Assembly: GCA_021325365.1 (NCBI GenBank)
Contig: JAJPHF010000185.1
Coordinates: forward strand, 1-53,340
DNA length: 53,340 nucleotides
Reading direction: 5' to 3'
Source of the DNA: Pseudomonadota bacterium
GTDB lineage: Bacteria > Chloroflexota > UBA6077 > JAJPHF01
Shown: positions 37,959 through 45,763 of the stretch, in pieces
Position numbering within the stretch: position 1 is the first letter of the stretch
Layout: the number at the start of each line of letters is the position of its first letter
The notes under the pieces: generated by a model
The model's database searches: none
The model's input: the letters and a program-made list of their open reading frames with translations, nothing else
Told to the model about the DNA's origin: nothing
Translations under genes and position numbers: made by a program

Positions 37959-38657
37959 GTGGCCATCGTCCCCGTGCCGGTACCGGCGCTGCCGGTGCTG
38001 TGGTCGAAGGCGGTCGTCGACCTGGAGCCGATGACCCGCTACGGCTCGCCCGCCGACGTGGCGAGCGTCAACAGCACCCTCTGCCTGCACAACCCCGGCC
38101 CCGAGCCGCGCGAGGTCACGCTCTACGCGCCGAGCCACTGGGAGAACGAGGCGAACCTGCGCGTGGGTCAGGAGGCACGCAAGCCGGCCTCCCCGATCCG
38201 CGAGGGCCCGCTGGAGCCCGAGCGCTTCGCGCCGCTGCTGGCCGCCCTGCGCCGCGAGGCGCCCGCGGCCGCCAGCGGCCTGGAAGCGATTCTGGCCCGC
38301 ACCCGCAAAGTGTATGCTGGCACGGTCGAGGTACCGCCCGGCGATCTCGTGGTACGCTACCACACGCGGCTGCCCATCGTCCCGGAGCCCGACGGCAGCT
38401 ACCGTTTCGCCGAGTTCGTCCCGCGCAGCTACGGCGCGGTGCCGCCCGGCGGCGAGCTGAGCGTGGCGCTCGTGCTGCCGCGCTGGGGCCCCGGCTACGC
38501 CATCGAGGCGCTGGACTGGGCGCAGACCGACGCCGCCGGCGGCAACCTCGAGTGGGGCCTGCTCGCCCGCGACAACCTCTACGCCTTCACCTGGTATTGG
38601 CGCTACGCCCCCGTCCTCTGGCTCCGCTACCGGTACCGCGATAGCTCCGATGTATAG
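37959..38657 (+). CDS. Hypothetical protein
   Basis: 232 aa from GTG 37959 behind GCGAGGA. AIVPVPVPALPVLWSKAVVD, then beta-rich stretches (SVNSTLCLHNPGPEPREVTL, YAGTVEVPPGDLVVRYHTRL, GGELSVALVLPRWGPGYAIE) and an aromatic end YAFTWYWRYAPVLWLRYRYR. The core resembles an immunoglobulin-like beta fold. No signal peptide. It lies directly before the binding-protein gene, so it may act with it. No family recognised. Confidence 0.65.
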   Translation: MAIVPVPVPALPVLWSKAVVDLEPMTRYGSPADVASVNSTLCLHNPGPEPREVTLYAPSHWENEANLRVGQEARKPASPIREGPLEPERFAPLLAALRREAPAAASGLEAILARTRKVYAGTVEVPPGDLVVRYHTRLPIVPEPDGSYRFAEFVPRSYGAVPPGGELSVALVLPRWGPGYAIEALDWAQTDAAGGNLEWGLLARDNLYAFTWYWRYAPVLWLRYRYRDSSDV

Positions 38658-38684
38658 CCGCACCTGACCCCCTGGAGGAACTTC

Positions 38685-39779
38685 GTGAGGCGCCCACTGC
38701 TCGGCATCGGTACCTTCGCGGCCGTTCTGCTGGCCGCCTGTACGTCCAACGCGGGCCAGCCCGCGGCGCCAGCCCCGCCCGCAGCCCATGCCCCGAGCAC
38801 CATACCGTCCGCGCCCGCTCAGGTGGCGCCCGGCGCGGCGGCGCCCACGAGCGAGGCGCTGCCCGCCAAGGTGGGCGCGCTGTACTCGTCGCAGAACGTG
38901 GACTCGCTCGTCTTCTACATCGCCGACCGCTATGGCTTCTGGACGCAGGAGGGCCTCCCGGTCGAGCTGGGCTACGCCGCCGCGAACACGGCCGATGCCG
39001 CGCTGATCTCCGGGCAGACCCAGGTGCTCGCGGGCGGCGGATCGGAGGCGATCGCCGCCGCGGCCAATGGCGCCGACATGGTGATGATCGCCGGCATCTT
39101 CAACTCCACCCCCTTCCGCCTCATTGCCCAGCCCGACGTCCGCACGGCGGCCGACCTCAAGGGCAAGCGCATCGGCATCACCCGCCCCGGCTCGGTCACC
39201 GACATGACGGCCCGCATCGCCGTCGAAAAGCTGGGGCTCAACCCGCAGACCGACGTCGAGTTCCTGTCGATGGGCGAGATGCGGGTGCTCATCAACTCGC
39301 TCACCACCAGCGCCATCCAGGCCGGCATGGCTTATCCCCCGGACACCGCGCCGCTCGAAGACCAGGGCTACAACACCCTCTACGATCCCGCGAAGGAGAA
39401 GCTGCCGTTCCAGCACAAGGCGGTCGAGGTGATGCGCGGCTGGGCCCAGCAGTACCCGGCCGCCGTCGACCGGACCCTGCGCGGCGTGGTGCGCGCCATC
39501 CATTTCATCCGCACCAACCGCGCGGAGACGATCGCCGCCGTGGGCGAGTTCCTCGGCGTGACCGACCAGCGGGGCCTCGAAGAAGCATACGACGAGGTCA
39601 TCCTGCCGCTGATCCCCGCCGAGCCGTTCGCTTCGGTCGAGGGCACCCGCACCATCCTCGACATCCTGGCCCGCAGCAACCCGCAGGTCCGCGACGTGGA
39701 CCCGGCCCAGATTATCGACAACCACTGGGTCCAGCAGCTCGTGGACAGCGGCTACATCGCGCAGCTCTACGGTCGTTAG
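38685..39779 (+). CDS. Substrate-binding lipoprotein, NMT1/THI5 type
   Basis: 364 aa from GTG 38685 behind GGAGGA. Lipobox LLAACTS (Cys19), Pro/Ala-rich tether to about residue 60, then KVGALYSSQNVDSLVFYIAD, RYGFWTQEGLPVELGYAAAN, LISGQTQVLAGGGSEAIAAA and LKGKRIGITRPGSVTDMTAR, the NMT1-like two-lobe fold. No transporter subunits adjacent; the next gene is a 2-hydroxyacid dehydrogenase four bases away, suggesting the ligand is processed by that enzyme or its neighbours. Confidence 0.87.
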   Translation: MRRPLLGIGTFAAVLLAACTSNAGQPAAPAPPAAHAPSTIPSAPAQVAPGAAAPTSEALPAKVGALYSSQNVDSLVFYIADRYGFWTQEGLPVELGYAAANTADAALISGQTQVLAGGGSEAIAAAANGADMVMIAGIFNSTPFRLIAQPDVRTAADLKGKRIGITRPGSVTDMTARIAVEKLGLNPQTDVEFLSMGEMRVLINSLTTSAIQAGMAYPPDTAPLEDQGYNTLYDPAKEKLPFQHKAVEVMRGWAQQYPAAVDRTLRGVVRAIHFIRTNRAETIAAVGEFLGVTDQRGLEEAYDEVILPLIPAEPFASVEGTRTILDILARSNPQVRDVDPAQIIDNHWVQQLVDSGYIAQLYGR

Positions 39780-39783
39780 CCAC

Positions 39784-40761
39784 TTGGCCCGCGGGAGCAG
39801 CAGCCTGGAGACCGAAGCCAGCCCCGATCGCCTGCTGATCCTCGGGGGGCCGCGGGGCCCGCTGCGCGAAGCCATCGCCGCGCGCTGCCCCGGCCTGGCC
39901 GTCGAGACGCGCCACCTGGACGACGCCGACCTGGGCGACGCGCTCGCGCGGGCCGACGTCGTGCTCGGCTGGACGATCCCGCCCGACGCGGCGCGGCGCG
40001 CCCGGCGCCTCCAGTGGATCCAGTGCCTTGGCGCCGGCGTGGACCGGCTGCTGACGATCCCCGAGCTTCCCGAGCGGGTCGTCATCACCCGCGTGGGCCG
40101 GGGCTTCGGGCCGGCGATGGCCGAGCACGTCCTCGGCTACCTGCTCGCGCTCACCCTAGAGGTGCCCCGCGCCCTCGACCAGCAGCGCCGCCGCGTCTGG
40201 CAGCCGTACAGCGCCCCGCTGCTGCGTGGCCGCACGGCGGTCGTCGTGGGCCTGGGGGCGATTGGTGGCGAAGTGGCGCGGCTGCTGCGCGCGGCCGGGC
40301 TGCGTGTGCTCGGCGTGAACCGAAGCGGCCTGGCCTGCCCGCACGCCGACGAAACCTGGCCCGTCGCCGCCCTCGACCGCCTGCTGCCCCGCGCGGAGAT
40401 CGTCGTGCTCGTCGTGCCGCTCACCGAGGCGACGCGGCACCTGCTCGACGCCCGCCGGCTGGCGCTGCTGCCGCGCGGCGCCTGGCTGGTGAACGTCGGC
40501 CGCGGTGCCCTGGTGGACGAGTCGGCCCTCGTAACCGCGCTGCGCGCTGGACGAGTCGGCCGCGCCGCCCTCGACGTGTTCGAGGTCGAGCCGCTGCCCG
40601 CAGACAGCCCCCTCTGGGCGCTGGACGGCGTCGTCGTCACGCCGCACGTCGCCGGCCCCGACGACGTGACCCACGTCAGCGACGTCTTCGCCGAGAACTA
40701 CGCCCGCTTCCGCGCCGGCCAGCCGCTCCTCTACCGCGTCGACCGCACCCGCGGCTACTAG
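39784..40761 (+). CDS. D-isomer-specific 2-hydroxyacid dehydrogenase
   Basis: 325 aa from a TTG at 39784, four bases after the previous stop; an internal start is possible. NAD domain: GRTAVVVGLGAIGGEVARLL at about residues 148-167. Catalytic Arg in NVGRGALVDESALVTAL, Glu in AALDVFEVEPLPADSPLW, His in VVVTPHVAGPDD, all in the family order. It reduces 2-keto acids or oxidises D-2-hydroxy acids (glyoxylate/hydroxypyruvate-reductase-like). Confidence 0.9.
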   Translation: MARGSSSLETEASPDRLLILGGPRGPLREAIAARCPGLAVETRHLDDADLGDALARADVVLGWTIPPDAARRARRLQWIQCLGAGVDRLLTIPELPERVVITRVGRGFGPAMAEHVLGYLLALTLEVPRALDQQRRRVWQPYSAPLLRGRTAVVVGLGAIGGEVARLLRAAGLRVLGVNRSGLACPHADETWPVAALDRLLPRAEIVVLVVPLTEATRHLLDARRLALLPRGAWLVNVGRGALVDESALVTALRAGRVGRAALDVFEVEPLPADSPLWALDGVVVTPHVAGPDDVTHVSDVFAENYARFRAGQPLLYRVDRTRGY

Positions 40762-40819
40762 CCCCACCGGATGCCCCCAGCCATTCTTCCGGGCAGCGTC
40801 CGTTGAGAGCGCTACGCGG

Positions 40820-41164
40820 CTAGAAGGGCCACAGGCGGCGCCGCTGGTGGCGCTGGACCACGGCGTCGCGTGCCTGCACGGCCTCGGTGCCGACGCGCAC
40901 CTCGCGGCCGCGCTGGTGCGCCACGATGGCGTTCCAGATGGCCTGTCGCTCGTCGATGCTGTCGGCGCGCGCGAACTGTTCGTACAGCGCGCGCAGCTCG
41001 ATGCTCGGCGCCGCGTCGTCGGCCGCTTCGGTCGCGCCGCTCGCGTCCGTCGTGCCAGCGCCTGGTCGCTCAGGCTCGGGTGACATCGCTCGCTCCCACA
41101 GTCGCTCCCCGACGGTGTCGTGCCGCCCGGCACGCCAGCTTGCCCATTCGTCGCTCCGCTTCAT
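40820..41164 (-). CDS. Hypothetical small charged protein
   Basis: 114 aa: MKRSDEWASWRAGRHDTVGE, RLWERAMSPEPERPGAGT, an acidic linker, then a helical end IELRALYEQFARADSIDERQ, AIWNAIVAHQRGREV. Convergent with the dehydrogenase gene. No family recognised; coding character is moderate. An internal ATG at residue 27 is an alternative start. Confidence 0.5.
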   Translation of the reverse strand: MKRSDEWASWRAGRHDTVGERLWERAMSPEPERPGAGTTDASGATEAADDAAPSIELRALYEQFARADSIDERQAIWNAIVAHQRGREVRVGTEAVQARDAVVQRHQRRRLWPF

Positions 41165-41208
41165 TGTAGCGCGGTCCGTGGCCGCGCTTGGGAGCCCCCG
41201 CGGCGCCG

Positions 41209-41345
41209 CTTGTCGTAGGGCAAGGGCTCGCCCCCTGCCGCTCGGCGGACCGCCACTTGTCGTAGGGCAGGGGCTCGTCCCCTGCCGCCCGGCGTGACCT
41301 GCCTGTCATAGGGCAGGGGACGAGCCCTCGTCCTGCGTCCGGTTG
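41209..41345. repeat. Three degenerate copies of a 32-bp hairpin-forming intergenic repeat
   Basis: Copies start at 41209, 41256 and about 41312 with the pattern CTTGTCGTAGGGCAGGGGCT followed by CGTCCCCTGCCG. Each contains the arms GGCAGGGG and CCCCTGCC and can fold. They fill the gap between the 40820-41164 gene and cobS. They look like a dispersed intergenic repeat that may act as terminator. Confidence 0.65.
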
Positions 41346-41378
41346 CTCGAATATTGCGTCCGCTGCTGCCGAGCCGGC

Positions 41379-42125
41379 TCAGCTCGGCAGCAGCCGCACG
41401 AGCGGCGGCAGGGCGACGAGCAGCAGCGTCTCCACTAGCTCGTCGAGCGCGCCATACGTGTCCCCCGTGAGCCCGGGCAGCCGGCCCAGGCAGTAATGGG
41501 CGAACAGCCACGCGGCCACCGCCGCGAGGGCGAGCGCGGCCAGGCCGGCGGCGCCAAGCAGGAGGCCCGCGGCCACGCCCGCCACCAGCGTCGCCGCCAG
41601 CAGCGCCTTGCCCCCCGCTTGCTCCTTGAACACGCGCCCTAGCCCCTCCGGCCGCCCGTAGGGGAACGCGACAATAGCGTAGACCATCGTCCAGCGCGCC
41701 AGGGCCAGCGTGACCAGCAGCATCGCCGCGCGCTCGGCCGTGGGGAGCGCGCCCAGCGCCGCCCATTGCAAGAGCAGCAGCGTGGCCGCGCCAACGACGC
41801 CAAAGCTGCCCACGCGGCTATCACGGAAGATGGCCAGGCGCTCGGCTGGCGAGCGCAGGCTGAACAGCCCGTCGCACGTATCCATGAAGCCGTCGAGGTG
41901 CAGGCCCCCCGTGAGCAGCGCCAGCAGGACCAGCAGCAGCACGTCCACCAGCCCGCGGGGCAAGAGCCAGCTCAGCAGCCAGTCGGCCGCGACCAGCAAC
42001 GCCCCCAGCAGCAGGCCCACGACCGGGAACCAGCCAAGCGCACGGCCCAGCGCCGGCCCCGCCACGGGCAGCCCCCTCGGCGTGGGCAAGTGCGTCAGGA
42101 ACTGCAGCGCCACGAAGAAGCTCAT
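41379..42125 (-). CDS. cobS: Adenosylcobinamide-GDP ribazoletransferase (cobalamin synthase), copy 1
   Basis: Start chosen at ATG 42125, overlapping the upstream cobS stop in ATGA; 248 aa. SFFVALQFLTHLPTPRGLPV is the family start; GLHLDGFMDTCDGLFS holds the conserved acidic D-G-x-x-D-T-x-D region, and RLPGLTGDTYGALDELVETL the C-terminal signature. About seven membrane helices. It joins adenosylcobinamide-GDP to ribazole in the last steps of B12 synthesis. The two cobS genes are tandem paralogues. Confidence 0.92.
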   Translation of the reverse strand: MSFFVALQFLTHLPTPRGLPVAGPALGRALGWFPVVGLLLGALLVAADWLLSWLLPRGLVDVLLLVLLALLTGGLHLDGFMDTCDGLFSLRSPAERLAIFRDSRVGSFGVVGAATLLLLQWAALGALPTAERAAMLLVTLALARWTMVYAIVAFPYGRPEGLGRVFKEQAGGKALLAATLVAGVAAGLLLGAAGLAALALAAVAAWLFAHYCLGRLPGLTGDTYGALDELVETLLLVALPPLVRLLPS

Positions 42126-42892
42126 CCCGTTCTCGTCACGAGCGGCACCAGCGCGAGCGTCAGCGTCTCGACTAGCTCGGCGATGGCGCCGTAGGTATCG
42201 CCGGTGAGGCCGGGCAGGCGTGTGCGGAAGCCGCTGGCGAGCAGGTGAACGGCCGCCGTGGCGCCGGCCAGCACGAGCAGCCCCGCCGGGCCGAGGGCAA
42301 GCGCCAGCACAGCGAGCGCGAACAGCGTGACGGCGGCCGCGCGGGGCGCGGTGGCCTGGGCCTTCAGCGCCAGGCTGGCGCCAGGTGTGCTGCGGGCGTA
42401 GGGATAGGCCCAGTACGCCACGACGATCGCCCACCGGCCGAGCAGCGGCGCCACCAGCAGCGTGGGCGCGCGCACGGCCCCGGGGAGCGCACCCAGGGCG
42501 GCGAACTTCGCCAGTAGGACCAGGCAGGCGACGATCGCGCCGGGCGCGTGGGCGCGGCTGTCGTGCATCAGCGCCAGCCGCGCCGCGGGTGAGGCCCGCG
42601 TGCAGACGGCGTCACAGGTATCGACCAGTCCGTCCAGGTGGAGCGCGCCGCTCACGACGACGAGGCTCGCGACGAGCAGCGCGTCCACCACCGCCGGAGC
42701 GAGCAGCGGCCGGAGCGCCGCGTCGAGCGCGACCAGCAGCCCGCCAATCAGGGCGCCGACGGCCGGGAAATAGACGAGCGCGGCGCCCAGTTGCGCCGCG
42801 CTCGTCGCGTGCGGATAGGGAGCCGGCAGGCGCGTCAGGAACTGCAGCGCCGTGGCGAAGCCGCGTGCTGCCTGGCGCGCCGTGCTGGTTAC
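42122..42892 (-). CDS. cobS: Adenosylcobinamide-GDP ribazoletransferase (cobalamin synthase), copy 2
   Basis: About 256 aa. TARQAARGFATALQFLTRLP begins the family pattern, GALHLDGLVDTCDAVCTRAS is the active-site region and RLPGLTGDTYGAIAELVETL the end. No ATG/GTG/TTG lies where the family normally starts (near 42892, codon GTA, overlapping the TAA of the SWIM gene). The frame is open to a GTG at 42979, inside that gene, giving 285 aa. Coupled initiation at an unusual codon or a longer N-terminus are the options. It differs clearly from copy 1 in sequence, so it is an old duplication. Confidence 0.88.
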   Translation of the reverse strand, partial: VTSTARQAARGFATALQFLTRLPAPYPHATSAAQLGAALVYFPAVGALIGGLLVALDAALRPLLAPAVVDALLVASLVVVSGALHLDGLVDTCDAVCTRASPAARLALMHDSRAHAPGAIVACLVLLAKFAALGALPGAVRAPTLLVAPLLGRWAIVVAYWAYPYARSTPGASLALKAQATAPRAAAVTLFALAVLALALGPAGLLVLAGATAAVHLLASGFRTRLPGLTGDTYGAIAELVETLTLALVPLVTRTG

Positions 42893-43155
42893 GCGGTCAC
42901 CTCGGCCGGCAGGTTCTGCCGCGCCTCCCTGGGCAGCATCGTGCCCATCAGCTTCTCCATCGCCATGGTGTGGCTGCACAGGCCCCAGCCGTGGAAGAAG
43001 TCACACGAGCAGTCCCAGCGCCCCTCCTCGTAGCTCACCGTGTGCGCGTCGTTGTCCCCTCGGAACGTGGCGCTGAAGCGGGTGAAGCCGACCCGTTCGG
43101 GCTCCCGAGCATAGAGGTTGGCCTTCTGGATCTTGCCGATGAGGCTGGAGTGCAT
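42889..43155 (-). CDS. SWIM zinc-finger protein
   Basis: Start chosen at ATG 43155 (MHSSLIGKIQKANLYAREPE) behind GGGAGGAGA; 88 aa. RWDCSCDFFHGWGLCSHTMA at residues about 49-68 is a SWIM motif (C-x-C-x(n)-C-x-H). SWIM domains bind DNA or protein; short stand-alone versions of this type occur widely in Chloroflexota and Actinobacteria. It is the first gene of the cobS operon and overlaps the start of the second cobS. The link to B12 synthesis is unexplained. Confidence 0.8.
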   Translation of the reverse strand: MHSSLIGKIQKANLYAREPERVGFTRFSATFRGDNDAHTVSYEEGRWDCSCDFFHGWGLCSHTMAMEKLMGTMLPREARQNLPAEVTA

Positions 43156-43257
43156 GCCTGTTCTCCTCCCGCTGCGCATATGGCCGCGCCTTGCGTCGCG
43201 GCGAGCCGCGTGGGACCCGGCGCTCCGTATCCCACGACGCGCGGTAAGCGGACGACT

Positions 43258-43429
43258 AAAAAACGCCACTGTGCGTCGCACAGGGCGTCATTCGGCTCGC
43301 GCCGCAGCAGTGCAGGCGGCGTCTCCCCACACCATTAGGCCTCGCGCCAGGGTGTCACGGTTGCTCCACCCACCTGCCAGCCCGCTTCGCGGCCCCGTGG
43401 CCGCCGCCGAACTGTCATCCACGTCTATA
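43258..43429 (-). promoter_or_regulatory. Structured leader with intrinsic terminator before the cobS operon; possible cobalamin riboswitch
   Basis: The transcript from the promoter below has about 270 bases before the SWIM ATG. At 43258-43288 a GC-rich hairpin (ACGCC-CTGTGC/GCACAG-TGGCGT) ends in TTTTTT, an attenuator. Upstream of it GCAACCGTGA (43355-43364) resembles the GCAACUGUGA box, and GGGGAGACGCCGCC (43315-43328) the B12 box, both of cobalamin riboswitches. The GGGAA box is not found and the distance between boxes is short, so the class is uncertain. Confidence 0.4.
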
Positions 43430-43435
43430 TTTCGG

Positions 43436-43464
43436 AGTATAGAGGCCTGCCGGGACCGTGTCAA
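43436..43464 (-). promoter_or_regulatory. Strong promoter of the SWIM-cobS-cobS operon
   Basis: Minus strand TTGACA (43459-43464), exact 17-base spacer, TATACT (43436-43441): the best consensus match in the window. Confidence 0.7.
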
Positions 43465-43543
43465 CTAGTTAAGAACGTGCTTATCTGAGCGCGCGTGACC
43501 TACCCACTGCCGCCTGCCCAATGTAGCAAGGGGGAGGACCGGC

Positions 43544-43667
43544 GACCTACCCCCGCCCCTCCTCCCAATGTGGGAAGGGGGAGAGGACGAGGCCGGGGGG
43601 CTCCCCCATTCCTTCGAAGGGTGCAACGCGGAACACTGCAAGCGTCGCGGGGATGGGGGGTTAGGTC
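43544..43667. mobile_element. MITE-like element, copy A
   Basis: About 124 bp bounded by GACCTACCCCC on the left and GGGGGGTTAGGTC on the right, imperfect terminal inverted repeats. Internally it has GGGAAGGGGGAGAG and CTCCCCCATTCCTTCGAAGG. The same architecture recurs at 47442-47550. No transposase is encoded, as expected for a non-autonomous element. Confidence 0.5.
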
Positions 43668-43671
43668 CCTC

Positions 43672-44472
43672 TCAGAACAGCCGCAGCTGGTGCGGCGTGT
43701 CCAGGTTCCAGTGGAGGCTCAGGCCGCGGCGGGCGGCGATGTGGATCGGCAGGTCCGGGTAGCCGGCCGCGCGGGCAGCGGCGCGGGCCGCGTCGCCCGC
43801 CCGGCGCTGCGTGTTGTTCACCTCGCTCAGGTGCGCCAGCCATACGGCGCGGTGGCTGCGCGACAGCGCCCCCGTCAGGCAGGCGGCCGCGTCGGCGTTC
43901 GAGAGGTGGCCGAGCGGGCTGGCGATGCGCCGCTTCAGCTTGGCGTGGTAGGGGCCGTTCACGAGCTGCTCGGCGTCGTGGTTGAACTCCAGCACCAGCA
44001 GCTCGACGTCGCGCACCTGCGCCTGCACGGGCGGCGGCACGTGGCCCAGGTCGGTGAGGATCGCCACGCGCGCGCGCCCCGTATTCAGCCGGTAGCCGAC
44101 CGGCTCGGCGGCGTCGTGGGGCACCGTGAACGGGTGGACGGCAAACTCGCCCAGGGTAAACGAGCGGTCGGCGACGACCGTGTGGGTGCGCGCCCCGTCC
44201 GGCAGGCGTCCACTCGTGGCGCGCAGCGTGCCGGCCGTGGCGTAGATCGGCACGTCGTAGCGCCGCACGAGCGCCGGCACGCCGCCCACGTGGTCGCTGT
44301 GCTCGTGCGTCACCAGCACGGCCGTTAGCGCCGCGGGCGCGACGTCCAGCGCCGCCAGGCGCTGCTCCAGCGTGCGCAGCCCCAGCCCGCAGTCGACCAG
44401 CACCAGCGTGTCGCCCGCGCGCAGCAGGTAGCCGTTCCCGGAGCTGCCGCTGCCCAGCGACCATACTTGCAC
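43672..44472 (-). CDS. walJ: WalJ/YycJ-type metallo-beta-lactamase-fold exonuclease
   Basis: 266 aa, usual length. MQVWSLGSGSSGNGYLLRAG is the diagnostic N-terminus (GSGSSGN) and LTAVLVTHEHSDHVGGVPAL holds the HxHxDH metal site. Later ligands: AILTDLGHV (Asp), LLVLEFNHDAEQLVNGPY and HLSNADAA and LAHLSEVNNT (His). YycJ family proteins are 5'-3' DNA exonucleases implicated in mismatch repair. No walRK genes nearby. Confidence 0.9.
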   Translation of the reverse strand: MQVWSLGSGSSGNGYLLRAGDTLVLVDCGLGLRTLEQRLAALDVAPAALTAVLVTHEHSDHVGGVPALVRRYDVPIYATAGTLRATSGRLPDGARTHTVVADRSFTLGEFAVHPFTVPHDAAEPVGYRLNTGRARVAILTDLGHVPPPVQAQVRDVELLVLEFNHDAEQLVNGPYHAKLKRRIASPLGHLSNADAAACLTGALSRSHRAVWLAHLSEVNNTQRRAGDAARAAARAAGYPDLPIHIAARRGLSLHWNLDTPHQLRLF

Positions 44473-44586
44473 CGGAGCGCCTCCCGCGCGAGCCTGCCGC
44501 GGCGACCGCGCCGCCTCCTCCGCGCGGAGGCATTCTAGGCGACGCGCGCCGCGCGCGGCCAGCGGCGTGACGGAGTTGTGAGCCGC

Positions 44587-44616
44587 TTGACGCTTGCGGC
44601 AGGGGATTGCTACCCT
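44587..44616 (+). promoter_or_regulatory. Promoter of the importer operon
   Basis: TTGACG (44587-44592), 18-base spacer, TACCCT (44611-44616), about 90 bases before the first gene. Confidence 0.4.
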
Positions 44617-44705
44617 GGCGGCAACCGCGCGGCGGCGGGCCGCGCCGAGCCGGGCGCCCGGACGCCGGGCCGCGGCGGCTCATCCGAAAGATGCCGAGGT
44701 GAGCG

Positions 44706-45707
44706 ATGCGCCCACGACTCTTGCTGCCCCTCCTGGCGCTGGGCCTGCTGGCCAGCCTGACCGCCGCCCGCCCCGCCGCGCCGTCCCTGGCCGCGAGTCG
44801 CGGTCCGGGCGACGCTCCCGTCGCCGCGGCAGTCCCCCAGCTTGCCACGCTCCGCTTCGGCACGCTGCCGGTAACGGGCTTCCTCGGGCTCTACCTGGCG
44901 AACGAGCAGGGCTGGCTCGCCGAAGAGGGCGTCGGCGTGGACCTGCAGACGATGTCCGGCGGCGCCGAGATCGTGCCCGCCATGATCGGCGGCTCGCTCG
45001 ACATGGGCGCCACCAACGTGTTCTCGCACGTCGTCGCGCGCGACCAGGGCTTCGACGTGAAGGCGGTCGCCGCCAGCTCGTCCGAGGCGCGCGGCTCGCC
45101 GACCCACGCCATCGTCGTCCGCGGCGACTCGCCGATCCAGAGCGCGCAGGACCTCGTCGGCCGCACGATGGCCACCAACACCCTCAACAACATCGACCAC
45201 GTCATGCAGATGACCTGGCTGCAGAACAACGGCGTCGATCCCCACCAGGTGAACATCGTCGAGGTGCCGTTCCCCCAGCAGCCGGCCGCGCTGGCCCAGA
45301 GCCGCGTCGATGCCATCGGCCCCACCGAGCCGTTCGTGACCGTGGCCGTGGGCCAGGGGGGGCGCGTGCTCGCCTACCACTACACCGAGACGAACCCCGT
45401 CACGCTGATCGCCTACTACGTCGCGACCGGCGACTGGCTCGGCCGCAACGCCGACGTCGCCCGCCGCTTCGCCCGCGCCGTGCACCGCGCCAACGCGTTC
45501 CTGGCTGCCAACCCCGACGACACTCGCGCCGCGGCCGTGCGCCTGCTGAACCTGCCCGAGGACCTCGCCACGCGCGCCAACTTCGAGCAGTTCGAGACGC
45601 GCATCGATCCCGCCGGCATCCAGTGGTGGATCGACGCCGGCCGCCGCTTTGGCATCGTGACCGGCCAGCCGAGCCCCCAGGACTTCCTCTATGAAACCGT
45701 CCAGTAG
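44706..45707 (+). CDS. Substrate-binding protein of an SsuA/NMT1-type importer
   Basis: 333 aa. A cleavable signal peptide (MRPRLLLPLLALGLLASLTA) without a clear lipobox. LATLRFGTLPVTGFLGLYLA, NEQGWLAEEGVGVDLQTMSG, EIVPAMIGGSLDMGATNVFS and QDLVGRTMATNTLNNIDHVM are the NMT1-like fold, specific for nitrate/sulfonate/pyrimidine-precursor-like ligands in the family. First gene of a four-gene import operon (binding protein, ATPase, two permeases). Confidence 0.9.
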   Translation: MRPRLLLPLLALGLLASLTAARPAAPSLAASRGPGDAPVAAAVPQLATLRFGTLPVTGFLGLYLANEQGWLAEEGVGVDLQTMSGGAEIVPAMIGGSLDMGATNVFSHVVARDQGFDVKAVAASSSEARGSPTHAIVVRGDSPIQSAQDLVGRTMATNTLNNIDHVMQMTWLQNNGVDPHQVNIVEVPFPQQPAALAQSRVDAIGPTEPFVTVAVGQGGRVLAYHYTETNPVTLIAYYVATGDWLGRNADVARRFARAVHRANAFLAANPDDTRAAAVRLLNLPEDLATRANFEQFETRIDPAGIQWWIDAGRRFGIVTGQPSPQDFLYETVQ

Positions 45708-45763
45708 CGAAGTGCTCAGTGCTCAGTGGGCCCTCCCCACCAGCCGCCAACAGGAGCAGGACA

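Noticed and set aside
41209..41345. Regular 32-bp repeats as a CRISPR array
   Set aside because: Only three copies, degenerate, spacers of 15-24 bases and strong internal palindromes; no cas genes.
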